Assembly (NCBI GenBank): GCA_914767715.1
Contig: OU612073.1
Span: forward strand, 1,056,001-1,120,000
Source: Membranipora membranacea
Taxonomy: Eukaryota > Bryozoa > Gymnolaemata > Cheilostomatida > Membraniporidae
DNA length: 64,000 nt
Direction of reading: 5' to 3'
Part shown: piece by piece, positions 1 to 12,500 of the stretch
Position numbering within the stretch: the first letter of the stretch is position 1
Layout: every line of letters begins with the position of its first letter
The notes under the pieces: model-generated
Databases searched by the model: none
What the model was told of the DNA's origin: nothing
The model's input: only the letters and a program-made list of their open reading frames with translations
Program-made: the position numbers and the translations under genes

Positions 1-176
1 AAATCACAAGCAATCAATGTAAAACACTGATATCGGCAAGGTTGGAACAAATACAGCGGGCCAAAATTGTATATATAGACAGTTTTCTGAGCTCTGATTT
101 ATGCCTCAATTCGGAGTTGTCCTCTCTCCAGTTTGGTACTTTTAACCAACGCCGCATAGGAAAAACGTGCTGAAAG

Positions 177-484
177 AGGGTTTTCTTGAAAACCGCTTAT
201 GTTAGGAGAGAATTAATTTTTGATTCAAAATCCGCACCATTGAAAACCCTATAAGACAGGGTTTACAAATCATTGGAGGCTTGAATGTTGATAAATCTTA
301 ATTTTAGTGACGAAATTCAAGAAAAATTCTGCCAAATGGTCCGCAAAACTGGCAGAAATTGATGTAATTGACTAACCGAATACCAAAAATATTTCCCAAA
401 CTATGTCCCTAACAGTTTTCAATGGTGCAGATTCTGAATCAAAAACCCTTTTTATCCTACTATAAGCGGAATGATCTTAAAAAC
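177..484. repeat. Imperfect inverted repeat (foldback/MITE-like) downstream of VPS13 exon 11
   Basis: The left arm, about 177-248, contains CCGCTTATGTTAGG, TTTTTGATTCAAAATC and GCACCATTGAAAAC. It reappears reverse-complemented at about 415-484 as CCGCTTATAGTAGG, TTTTTGATTCAGAATC and GCACCATTGAAAAC. The arms are about 70 bp and the loop about 165 bp. I could not define target-site duplications. No gene is visible in 1-512; the next VPS13 exon lies outside the window. Confidence 0.6.
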
Positions 485-512
485 CTCAGATTGTTAGTGT
501 GAGAGAGCATAC

Positions 513-3500
513 CTAGTTTTGCCCTCTCTGTACTGGTAAGTTTGAGACCGATACCGGAGTCACTGCTCCCTCTGGTGGCATGTGTAGCCTGTGATGTTAT
601 CGAGGAGGCAACAGACGAACTCTGTAACAACAATGAGACTGATCATAATGGCGCTGCAACAAAACTGGGCAGGCACATAAAACTGTGCCTATATATCATT
701 TCAATAGTATGTGGGATATGTGACAATCATCTATATGCTGCTAATGTTCTCTCATGAAAATGAACCAATTTAACAATTTAAATCATGATATACAGTATAT
801 AGTACATTTTTTAGGACTTTTGATGTTCCAGGAATTGTAAATGTACTCACAGAGGCAGATGAGAGGATGTCCTGATGATCTGTGACGTTGTGAGATACGG
901 CAGCGTCAGCAGATATTGTTGCGCTCTCAGATGATTTACCAGCACCAGTATACCAGCTAACCCATCCACTGAGATAACCACCTGAGCTAGACTGAGTCGC
1001 TACTGCTGTCTACAATACAACATTACATTGTGTACGAGAGTGTTTATTGGCAGGGAATGTCAAGTCGCTGTAGGCAAAAAATTGTTTTAGGCAGAAAAAT
1101 TTACCACAATAAGAAGAGACACCAAAGTCATGAGTTAACCAAGTTCACACCCATCAGGCAAAACAAGCTCATATATCCGATCGCCTGTCGCTGCCATTGT
1201 GTAGAATCGTTACTATTATACAGTAAGTTACCTGATACCAGAGTCCAGTACTTTTTACTCGAGCTACTGCTATCTGTCTCAGAACCTTCAGGGTGTCAAA
1301 ATCTATATCTGACTCGATACGCTGCTTTGCCCTCTACAATAATATAGTAAAATTTATTCTTACATGTTGTGGAAACCTAGCCTTGTCACACGGCCACAAT
1401 CAATAATCCTGGCTGCGTGACAAGGCTAGTGGAAACCTCCTTGACTTTTGGAGTAAATGAATCGATCTTCAGCCGCTACAACCACGACGGTGGTTGACTA
1501 ATTTTTGCCATAATTTCCGATGTGTATACATTTTGATAGAATCAAATGTTCGATGATGCAGAGACAAAGACAGAAACCTCTCATGGCTGATTATTCAAAA
1601 GTAGAAAAAACTTAATCACTGTTAGTAGTCTTACATTTTGATGGTGGGTGAGCTTATCCCCACACATAAAGCAGTAGTAAGCGTCCACATAGATCACGCA
1701 GTCTCTGGCTCTCTGTAATATATACTCTCTCTGACATCGAGAGTTACTATCTCTGATACGGCTCAGGTTGCTCTGAATAGCGTGATTCCACCACTCCCTA
1801 CAACTAATCACACAAGGGAGATAATCACTGAACAAAAAACAACAAAGCAGATAATAAAATATCAAATGTGACAAGGGGGGATAATAATATAACAAATATG
1901 ACAATGGGGGTAAAACATATCAAGTTTGACAAGGGAGATAATAGCTACAATGACAAGTGAGATAGTCATATTCATTATAGATACGGAAAAGTACCAGCTT
2001 AAAGCAACGATCAGTAACCTATCCATGCATAGACACGGCAAAGTGACGATGAACTTACTAGGCCTAGCAAATATTATCGGTTTATTTCTATCTGGGTTGA
2101 ATTTCACACCAAATAATATCACTGTTAGATGTTATATATAGGGGCATTATATGTAGCCAGTAGTGTAGGTATAGTTATACTTACTTATTATTTAGATGCG
2201 CGGAAATCGTTATTTTGAGGTGCGGTATGTATTGTCATTATTATTGTTTGCTGGTGAGGTATATGTCGTACATACCTACCTATAATTTACAGTTGTGGTA
2301 GGTATAATGCGTACTAACTTGCTATTCATATTTTTTTCATAGGACTTGTGATACTTACTTATTATTTACAGCTGCTGTAGGCCTTGTTTGTAAGTACGGC
2401 TTCCTCTTGAAGTGAAGATCAAACTCCCTGACTAGAGATGAGATGCCGCTGTACTGTAGATCATCCAGACATAGTGAGAACTGCTCAAACCTCAGCTCCA
2501 CACTGAGACGTGGCTCACTCTGTAACAAAGTCAGGCAGATATTTGGTAAAATAAAATAATGGTTGATTATAATCAAGTTTTTTTTATCACATACCCCATC
2601 CCGAAGCATGGGCGGCAAAATACTAGTTGCTTAGGGCCTAGGCTGCAATACCTGCGCCAAGTTGTTCTCTGTTTGATTCGATTTGCAGGTCAGAGCACAC
2701 CTTGTGGCCAACCAAATCCCAGTAGTCGATGTACTGCAGTCCGATTAAACCCACTTCCTACAACACTTGCATGCTAAAGGAACGGCGCTCTAACCCACTG
2801 AGCCACCTCCTTCTATATAAATATTTGAGAGAACTACATTTCAAACAGGTTTGACGAAGTGGCATCTATGGCTAGCTACATTCAGTCAATATCATAACCA
2901 TTTCAGTTACAATTCTGTCACTGTTTCCTGGGTACACTTTTTCTTTCCGAGACTAAAAATGAGATACACATTTCTCAAAGAGAGTATAAAAAATCTGGCC
3001 CTGAACACTTATGTTTGTGTTACGGACCCTAGATTACGTTCTAAGACTACATGCAATCACAAATGAAACAAACTTTATTTTGTGCAACAACACTGCCGCA
3101 CTAGGGAACCGAGGGATATTGGCTTTCTTATGATGCCAACAAAGAAATAGCCTGCCTAGTTTGTTCAAGGAAGCCCGACCTTCAATCTAACACACATAGG
3201 TTGTAACATTACACTCAATATCATGTTCACCTGCGTACTTGTCAACACAGGCGGTAGGTTACCTACTGTGAAATATACAGCTGTTCAGAAAGTGATCAAA
3301 ACTTCGGCAACAGAACATCGTGTGAATGCCGTTTGAAATAGAACGCTAACAACTAATTCCTTGCAATATCACCTTCACTCTGTCCTTGGTAGTGAGAAAA
3401 AACTTGGCACATGACATGATGTGCTGGAGAGACACGTGGCAGCTCAACATTGATTCACGTCACGTGAGATGAGTATAAAGATAAGATACACTCTCAATCT

Positions 3501-6500
3501 CACAATATCTTCATCGAGCTAGCAGAGGAAGAGACAGGATGGATAAGCTGAGGTGAGAAGTTGGAGAGGTTTTTGTTTTTAACATCGCTGAAATAAGTAA
3601 GCAGATTGACTGACAACTCAATCATATGTTTATGCACCCGGATCTGATGAACTTGTATCCATTATGTTTTGAATTAAACAAGGATCACGGCAATTCCTTG
3701 AGGTCACACACACACCTAACCTTAATATTTTTACAGAATCCAGATAATGCGGGCGCTTGCCTTGTGCTTGCTGGGAGCAGGAGTAATAACCGGGGCATCA
3801 TCTGATATGGAGAAGAGACTCCAGAAAGTTGAGAAGATGCTAGAGAAGTTTTTCTCAGCAGTAAGTACTCAATCAGCAGCCAACAACGTCAAAGATAACT
3901 GAGGAACCAAGTTACCAACTTTGGGACTTTGCGGTTTAATATATGGGTCTGTTTTGTAAATATTTGATGCACAACACACTGAAAACCCGTATATAACCAT
4001 ATTGGTCCCCCTTGACATTAATGTGATTCGGAGTAACACTCTCATGACCAGAAAAGTTCTTGTTATGAATTGTAATGTACCCAGACACATAGAAGTTGTC
4101 TTACTGCCTCTTTAATGAGAAACAAGATAGTTTTCGGGGACCGAGTGGTTGTTGAATCTCGTAATGTCTCGCGTTGGTGCACAGGTTCTTGACCTCTCCA
4201 TAGAGTAAAACTCGAAAGCATGGAATGGTTCCTTGATAGATGGTTAAACTCCAAAATTGGAGTATGATAGCTTTTCAGCAAACGGACCATTTTAATTTTA
4301 GATGATGGTTGATAGAGCGACAGATGGTCAGGAAAAGGTTGGTAGGCAGACCGTAATTGAAGAGAGTATGGATGACATTGGCGAGCTATCCATTGCTGGT
4401 AACGTTATTATCATTTATCTTCTTTTCTTCTAGACAAACCACCGCCAGCCGCCAAGTAATTTTCGATCCAACTTTTAATTCTCATCATCACTTTCCAAAG
4501 GCCAGTTTTTTGCTATGACAAATCCAGAATTAACATAGTTTATTCAAGGTTTATTAGGGAAGTACATAACAGACATCTCTATATTCCTAGTTTAACCCCT
4601 CAAACTATGCCGGGATAGCTGGTAGTGACATTACAGTATCAACCACTTTCCCCAACCAGTTTAAGCTCTCACCCAAAAACCAGGGGAGTAATGGCCTTTT
4701 GTTGAAACACCTCTACTCAATATGCAGCACAATGAGTGTATTGCAAACAATTGCTTTCCATGTATTTGTTTTGCGAGTCATTTGAACACCATGGTGTAAT
4801 GGTTCATGCCTCAATCTTGTTGACAGTCCTGAGTTCAAGTCCTGATAGTGCCATATGATCTTTCTAGGTGGGTTTTCCTCCTGTTCTGGTCAATGGTTCT
4901 AGAGATGGAATTTTATTTAGAGGTTAATTCCACATAGATGTTCCACTTTGTGGGTATCAATAATATTGTGTGAGGATTGAGAGTCAAATCCTAACGATCA
5001 CTTCACAGAAAACCATCGCACTTACTGTCTTTCCATTAGGCTAATTAGTTCACACAGAAGATGTTTATAGCTTCCTTTTTATATGGAAATGAGACCTCTG
5101 GCAGGTTTGTTTGAAAAAAATTCCTGTAGGCTATACTTTGAAGTTGGGCCTTATGTGAATTGGTCACCTATGTTCTCACTAGAAAATTTCATTATCATTT
5201 CATTATTGTGATGGCAAGAGCATGACAGGTGAGGACCAGCTGGGTTAATCACCTCTTTTTCACAGTAAGCCAGTTCTAGGTGAATTTGGCAGTCAGTTTT
5301 TTTAAAAACCTTGTGGATGTCATCGTCAACTGTATTTAACTCCAGTCATAGTTTGTCAGATAACAATTTGATCATCATTTTAGTATCAATAAAGCTTGGC
5401 TTCAAGGCAGGCCTGTTAGCAATGAATATTATTCATACTATAATTTGGCAAGAAGTAACAGCGTTTCTGAAAAAACGCACCTTGAAAAAAGATCAGGCAC
5501 TGCCAGGATTTGAACTCAGTGCTTTTGGCTCTGTAATCAGGGCACATACCATTACACCACTCTGCTCATAAAACTTGCTAAGCATATTCATAGAAACTAA
5601 TTTGTTGCATTTTGCTGGCTATTAGGTAGAGATAAACAAACATGTACGATCAAAATTTTCAAAAACCTTTCTGGCTGAAAGGCAACTGTATTTTCAAATA
5701 TCAGCATGCTGGTATAGCTCATAAGCATCACTGCAACTTGTTAAACTACATTTAAATGTCCGTACGCCTGCTCAGTACCTTATTCTCATACATTTCAAGA
5801 TGTATTATTCTAGCTCCATTGCATCCAACAAAATATTTGGAGTTGCTATCCCTTGTAACAGGGCTGGTACTCCCACTACTTTGGGGCATGTTCGGGATGG
5901 GGAAAGTTGCTGACAATGAAATGATTTTACCAGCCAACCCAGTACGGTTGGGGGGGGGGGGTTATACTCCTATATTCCCAAGTTACATACCTGAGCATAT
6001 CTAATTTTTTTTTGGGATGGCGGTATTTCATAATTTTATTAATTTTTTTTAATTTGTCTTACTCATTTGTAGATATACGGTACCTCATACGGGGCAGTGA
6101 TGGTCGTGATGGTCGTGATGGTGAGTATGATAGTTCAGTCATCTTATAAGACTGAATCTACAACCCAAATTTGTGAATCAGCTTTGAGCCAAAATAATAT
6201 TTATCTATGTTTACCAAACTGCAAAGGCGGAAAATCAGGGGTGTACAGTAAAAAATAAACAGATCACCACTTCCATTGCAGCTTATAGAACCTGATTGCT
6301 AGAGTGTAACGCTTGATCTTGAAATCCAGATACCTTTTACAATTTCACACCGAACAACATCTATTATTATGTTATCTGGTCAATCTGTTGGTCAATGATG
6401 AGCTTCAAGGTAGGAAATCAGAGTTCTTTTGATGGCAGGTAGAGATGGAGAAGATGGAGCGGATGGAGCAGATGGAGTGGATGGGACACATGGCTTACCA

Positions 6501-9500
6501 GGAACCCAGGGAGCACCTGGTCTACCAGGTACCCAGGGAGTATCTGGTCAGCCAGGTCGAAAGGGGGATAGCGGTACAAACGGTACAAACGGTACAAACG
6601 GTAAGCTGATATCTCATCTAATTCAATGACAGTTGAAGGATTTTTGTTTCTTGACCCAAAACAAGCTCAAGGTCAAGCTTGCTCATCCTGATTTAATATG
6701 AAAAGAACATTGGGAAACATGTAAAAGCCACCTCTTAAGCCTTTCCAGAGCAGTAATTAAACTAATCAAACAAATGGTTCCTGATTGTCTTATGGGGCAA
6801 AGAGGAATTGGTCTGAATGGATGGAGATATGTACTTCAGAGAATTGACAAGGTCACCTTTACTGCTTGGTTGCTTTTGTGATGAACTAAAAAATGTTTGT
6901 CAGTGTTTTAGAACAGATAAGTCTGTATCATCATTACATATTACTACAGGTAGAGATGGAGCCCCAGGGGACTCCGCTGAGGCTGGATCTACCTACATCC
7001 GGTGGGGCAGAAAATCATGTAACGGTGACGCTTCACTAATATATAACGGTAAAATGTCATCCTTATTTTATTTATATACATTTATCAATTTGCTTAATTG
7101 TAGAGCCACTGTGTTGTTCGTTCATGTGTCTATAATTGTGCTCATTCCATGTCTTGCACCTTTTTTCAATTCTCTCTCTCTGCTAACTGGACGTGTTGGA
7201 AACTTTGGGGTAGCAAGTTTCCATTATTTTCATGTTTTTGATCATTTAGGGTTTGCTGCTGGAGGACACTATAACACTGAAGGAAATGGTGCGAACCATC
7301 AATGCCTCCATCCACAGCCTGAGTATAACGCTTACTATACTGGCAGCGGTGCATGGAGCTACATCTCTGGTGGAGAATATCAAACCTATGGCTATGGTAT
7401 ATTCCCTAGTAATACCTTTCAGCAAAATGTACCATGCGCGCTTTGCTTCGTTCCAAGATCAGCTACAATGATGATACCCTCTAGAAGAACCTGCCCTCCA
7501 GGATGGAATAAGGAATACGAAGGTGGTTGGAAATATTGATTGTATAGATTGTAGAAGCCAATCCTGTACAAAAATCATATTTTGAGCTGTGTTTCTGATT
7601 TTGGCATGGAAAATGCTAGCCTTGTCACATTGCAATGCGGCCACAAACAAAAAGAGTAGCCGCGTGACAAGGCTAAGAAAATGGAATTCAACTTTGTGCA
7701 AATCGCACGCTGGTACACTCTCTCCGTGAAAAAAATATATGTGATAGGGGCCAGTAACTGTCCAATGTAGCATAAGCTTAGAAGCTCTATACTTTACAAT
7801 GTACAGTACAGTTCACTTAATTCAAACCTCTGGAGACCACAAGACTTTGTTCTAATTATGCGGAGTTTGAATTTAGTGACATTAGAATGCATTTAGATCT
7901 GGCTGAAGGGACCAATTTTCCTTGTCTGAATTAACAGGATTTTGAATTATAAAGTTTGAATTGACCAGCTTACACTGTATAATACAGCTAACATGAGCTG
8001 AAGAGTGGCACTATGGCATCAAAGCTTAGTGACCATCTGAAATTTCTTTCTATTGCAGCATCCTTTATGAATGCATCCAAAACGTATATATCTCCATACT
8101 CAATTCAACTTTCATCTGTCTCTCTCAAATTCAGGTTACCTCATGTCAGAACGCGACACCCATAAGCATACTTCAACTTATGAATGTGTCGACCAAAACC
8201 CGGAGTATGTGTCTGGACAGCAGGCTAACACTAATGGACTGCTGTTTCACTTTGTAAGACCACACTGTAGCGGAGAAGGAACTATCGGACATTGTCCTCC
8301 ATATGTTAGCAACAAACAGCTAACCTGTGTCGTCTGCTCAAAGTAAAAATTAATTCTGTCACTTAGTAAATGATAACTTCTTATGTGGCCTTGTCATGTA
8401 AAATTTTCAGTATGTGATTTATTCAATAAAAAAAAAAAGAACAGTCAACTGCTCTGTCATCTGAATGAGTTTGTGTCCATGTCATTGAGCCAAATAACAC
8501 AGTAATTAATTACTTATTCTCAGGATTCAATATGTAGAGTTTCTTATGAGCTTTCTTCAGTTATTAAAACGGCAATATTTTTTTACTGAATTACTCATAA
8601 CTTGTGGTGAAGAAAGAGCAGAAACAAGATATGTTCTCACTGCGGACTTTCTAAGAGGAAATTTAAATTCAAGATGAAGTGATAGCAAAATCTATGATGT
8701 ATATCAATGGTTCCCTTTACGAAACAAAAAAGAGACTGTAGTTCTTCTAGTTCCGAGGTCTCCGACAGCTACCGTCATCAGTTTTCAAAGGCAAGGAGAG
8801 TTATCTGTTTTGACGGCTGAGGCCATTTAGATCTTATTACCTTTGTTGTGCAACATTGACATCAAAGGGTGTTTCCAAAATAAATGACTACAAGGATGTT
8901 AGAAGTTAAGTTTACACATTACCAAAATTAACAAATTTTTCAAGCTGCATCCATGTCTTCCACCACATTGAGATGTGCAAAGCCTCGATATACATATTTG
9001 CTAAACACTATTGGTCTTGATTATGCCTTTATATAAAGACTTCAGACTCATGCGTAGAGAAAATCAGCCTTTGAAATAACTCTGTTCCTTTCCACATGCT
9101 CTGTGTGATGGTTGGATGTGAGACACTAGCTTCCAAGCGCTCTATCTAATCGTTCAGTTTGTAATGGCTAAGCTAGCAAATGTTGAGCTTGCTTGCACAT
9201 GCTTTTTGGTAGAGTGTCACTTTTCGTTGAAACTTGCTCTAATAAGAAACATTCTGTCATCCCTTCAGCTAACTGTAAAATCATTCCCTATTAATGAAGC
9301 CACCATTCTGAGTTATAGTGATATGTTACCAGTAGTGTACCATGTTGAGGACACCACAGGGGGGGGGGGGCAACAGCTTGGGGGCTCAAATTAGGACAGA
9401 GTGCTCCGAGAGATTACAGTAGCACAATGTCAAAACTATCAGATTCAAGACAATCTTGAATTGCCATCCAAAACGCTAAATGTGGCTGCTAGTGGACAAA

Positions 9501-12500
9501 CTATAGAAATATTAATGATTTGCTGATGCCAGATTACAGAAAGTTTCATTATAACACTGTCTGCGTTAGATGGTGAAATCTGGAGGCTATCTTGCATATA
9601 TAGTCCTATTTATGTTTCTGTTTATTGATTAAACTGAGTGTTTCAATTACATTTTGCTTCCCCTCCCCCACCTCTCTACACAGGCTAGTGCCCAAGTTTG
9701 GTAAATAAACATGTACAGGCTATAAGGACTGACCTGAGAACGTAGTGGTTGTTGTGTGGTGTTTCTCTTGACTAGTGCTCTCCCACTGACAGGCTCCAGC
9801 AGGTACTTGTGATGTTGTGTGGTATGTGACATCTCTCTCAGGTGCTCTGCACTGCTAACTCTCTCATTATTCGTATCCCAGTACAGTGACAGGCCTATGA
9901 GCTCGACTAACTTGTACACAAGTGAGGAGGAGGGCTTACTGCTGACATATTGGGGCACCTGTAACATGTTATAATCATCAAGTACATGATCTATTCAAAC
10001 AAAATGAGCCTTAAATATGAAAACTGTCAAGGGGGTATGGGTGCTAAGCTCAGTCACAAAAAGGTCTGGTATGACATACTCAGTTGATGATTTAATCTCA
10101 CACAATGCTACAAACACAACCACACTTTGTGAAACAATTAATCAAAAATTAACCGAAAATTAACTTTTTATTTTTATTAACACTTTAACATAGCTGTTGA
10201 TATAGCAATTACCTGCTTCTTCAATTAAACCTATCTAATTACAACAATTATGCTGCTGCACATGTTTGGAGGAGTGTGCAGTAGCATGATGTCGTAACAT
10301 GTTAGGCTTGAATATACGTTATTACTCCTGATTTATCCCATGAGTAGACAACTACTATATCATCAGCTATTTTATAATAATAATCAACTTAACATGATTG
10401 CAGACTGGTCTTCTACCTCTATGATATGAATTCTTACCCAATGTTGATCTGTGCTCTGAGCAGACAGTTTATCAATCACAAAACCGAACGAGAAGCAGTT
10501 TTCTGAGTTGTCTCCCTCATTTTCATAACGAATGTGAAGATTAGTAAGGTTGAGCTAAAAATTATAAAATATAGTTGTGTTTGAATGCGTGATTGGTCTC
10601 TGGCAAGTTTCATAGTAAATATCATGATGAGCCATTCTGAGAGACTTAGTTGAACTTCCACAGCTGGCATGTGTTTAGGCAATAGCTCTCTGCACATGAA
10701 TCGGCGATGAGTCGTTCACAGCATTATAGATAAATCCCATTGACAAACCTCAATCCAATTTCATCATCTCACCAAATTTTCCTCCCCTCCACGAAGATTA
10801 TTGCGGTTGCTCCATAGTCAGCTGAAGGGGGCAGTATAGGTCAATTCTCATGTTTACAAATTTCAGATTGACAAATCGTTTTGATTATCAATAGTTTGAT
10901 ATCAAAATGAATTTTAGTCACTGTTGTGGCGTGCCTTAAATAGGTTGACCTGACAATATTAGTATTGACATAAAAAAAGCTAAGGATTCCTATGCTGACT
11001 AAATCCTAGCCTGTCTTGACAAGCTTTGTTCGGAGGGGGGGTGGGAGGGAACAAAGCTTGTCAACTCTTGGATGCTCGACTGTCGAGCAGCCGATATTAA
11101 ATATTGTCTTCTCTTGCGATCGAGAAGATAACTCATTTACTACACTAATCAATTTGTATAGGAATGTATACAAATTGATGAGTGTGATGAAGGAGTTATC
11201 TTCTCGATCGCAAGAGAAGACAATATTTAATATCGGCTGCTCGACAGTCGAGCATGCAAGAGTTGACAAGCTTTGTTCCCTCCCCCCCCCACCGAACAAA
11301 GCTTGTCAAGACAGGCTAACTAAATCCATACATGAACAAAAGATATTTAAAACACAACGCGCTGACCACCCTTCTTTTGATCCCTACACTGGCAATCATA
11401 ACCTCTCCAAGACACTTTTTTTTTACTAAGGGTATAACCAGAAAATTCCCTATGATGCATTTATGTACAAGTGGCTATAATACCTGAAGGTTCTCCAGTA
11501 TATTTGTAGCGAGTCCAGCACCATATGACATCCATGAGCTATAAGTGGACAGATTGGTTTCTGCGTTGGGCTGTCTCTCTAACTGTAACAAGATAAACTA
11601 ACACTAAATATACAAACCAACTAAATATCGTAGTTATAAAATTCCGATTGTATCCATATTCGATATTATACAAGATATTGCATACAATTTTATACAAATT
11701 GTAGTTCATAATTCACCATGCTGTAGACAATGTTATACATGATGCTACGAACAAAGTTGAACACTATGCTATACACCATGTTATACATTATGATATACAC
11801 CATGTTATAGCTCCACTTACAACCGGTCTGCAATGATACCCACAGGCACTTACCTTCCAGTTTTCCTCCAGATCTTGAAGCATTTTCTTCTTGTTGGCCT
11901 TAGCCTGCTTCTCAACAGCATTCTCATCATACTGTGTTACAAATAACAAAAGGTAATCTTAGATATTATTAAAAACATCCTTATGAAAACCATGATTGGT
12001 ACCCCTTGTATTGACCTTGACCTTGCAGATAGAACGGCCATCTATATGTTGTGGTACGAATTAATAGAACAACAGTCAAGTGCAATATGCTAGCTATGCA
12101 TTTATTCAATTAATCTTCATGAATGTCAACAATTAGATATCCCAAGAAATAGTCAGATCAAATTTTTCCACATTTGACTGCGATTAGAGCCATGAGCTCC
12201 AATACACCAGATATGATGGGTGTGGTGTATGTAGTGACAAATACAATATCCACTGTGTACATGTTGCCAGTTATAGCCCGTTTGCAAATGAGAAGACAAC
12301 TCTGAATTTGCGATTTAAACATTTGCTAAATTGTATGATCGGATTGCATATTGTTTGTACCATACAAGAACTAAAAGCGTTCAAAACAACATCAACATAG
12401 AATTCCCCTTCTCTTCTGTGAATTTAGAGATAATATCTTGGATAGACACCTCAAAAATTGCATCACAATATTTGTCCCCTATTACCGCAGTGTTTTTGGG

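Noticed and set aside
5495-5575. tRNA gene
   Set aside because: A and B boxes are present but no acceptor stem or anticodon arm can be closed; a SINE is the better reading.
6817-7539. A single 240-residue plus-strand open frame
   Set aside because: It is three things read through: an intron with no protein-like content, collagen exon 6 and exon 7. The spliced model using G|GT borders at 7048/7250 and 7522/8135 restores the known C-terminal domain.
11006-11429. Similar open frames on both strands
   Set aside because: They are mirror products of the 312-bp palindrome; neither has splice sites or protein-like composition.
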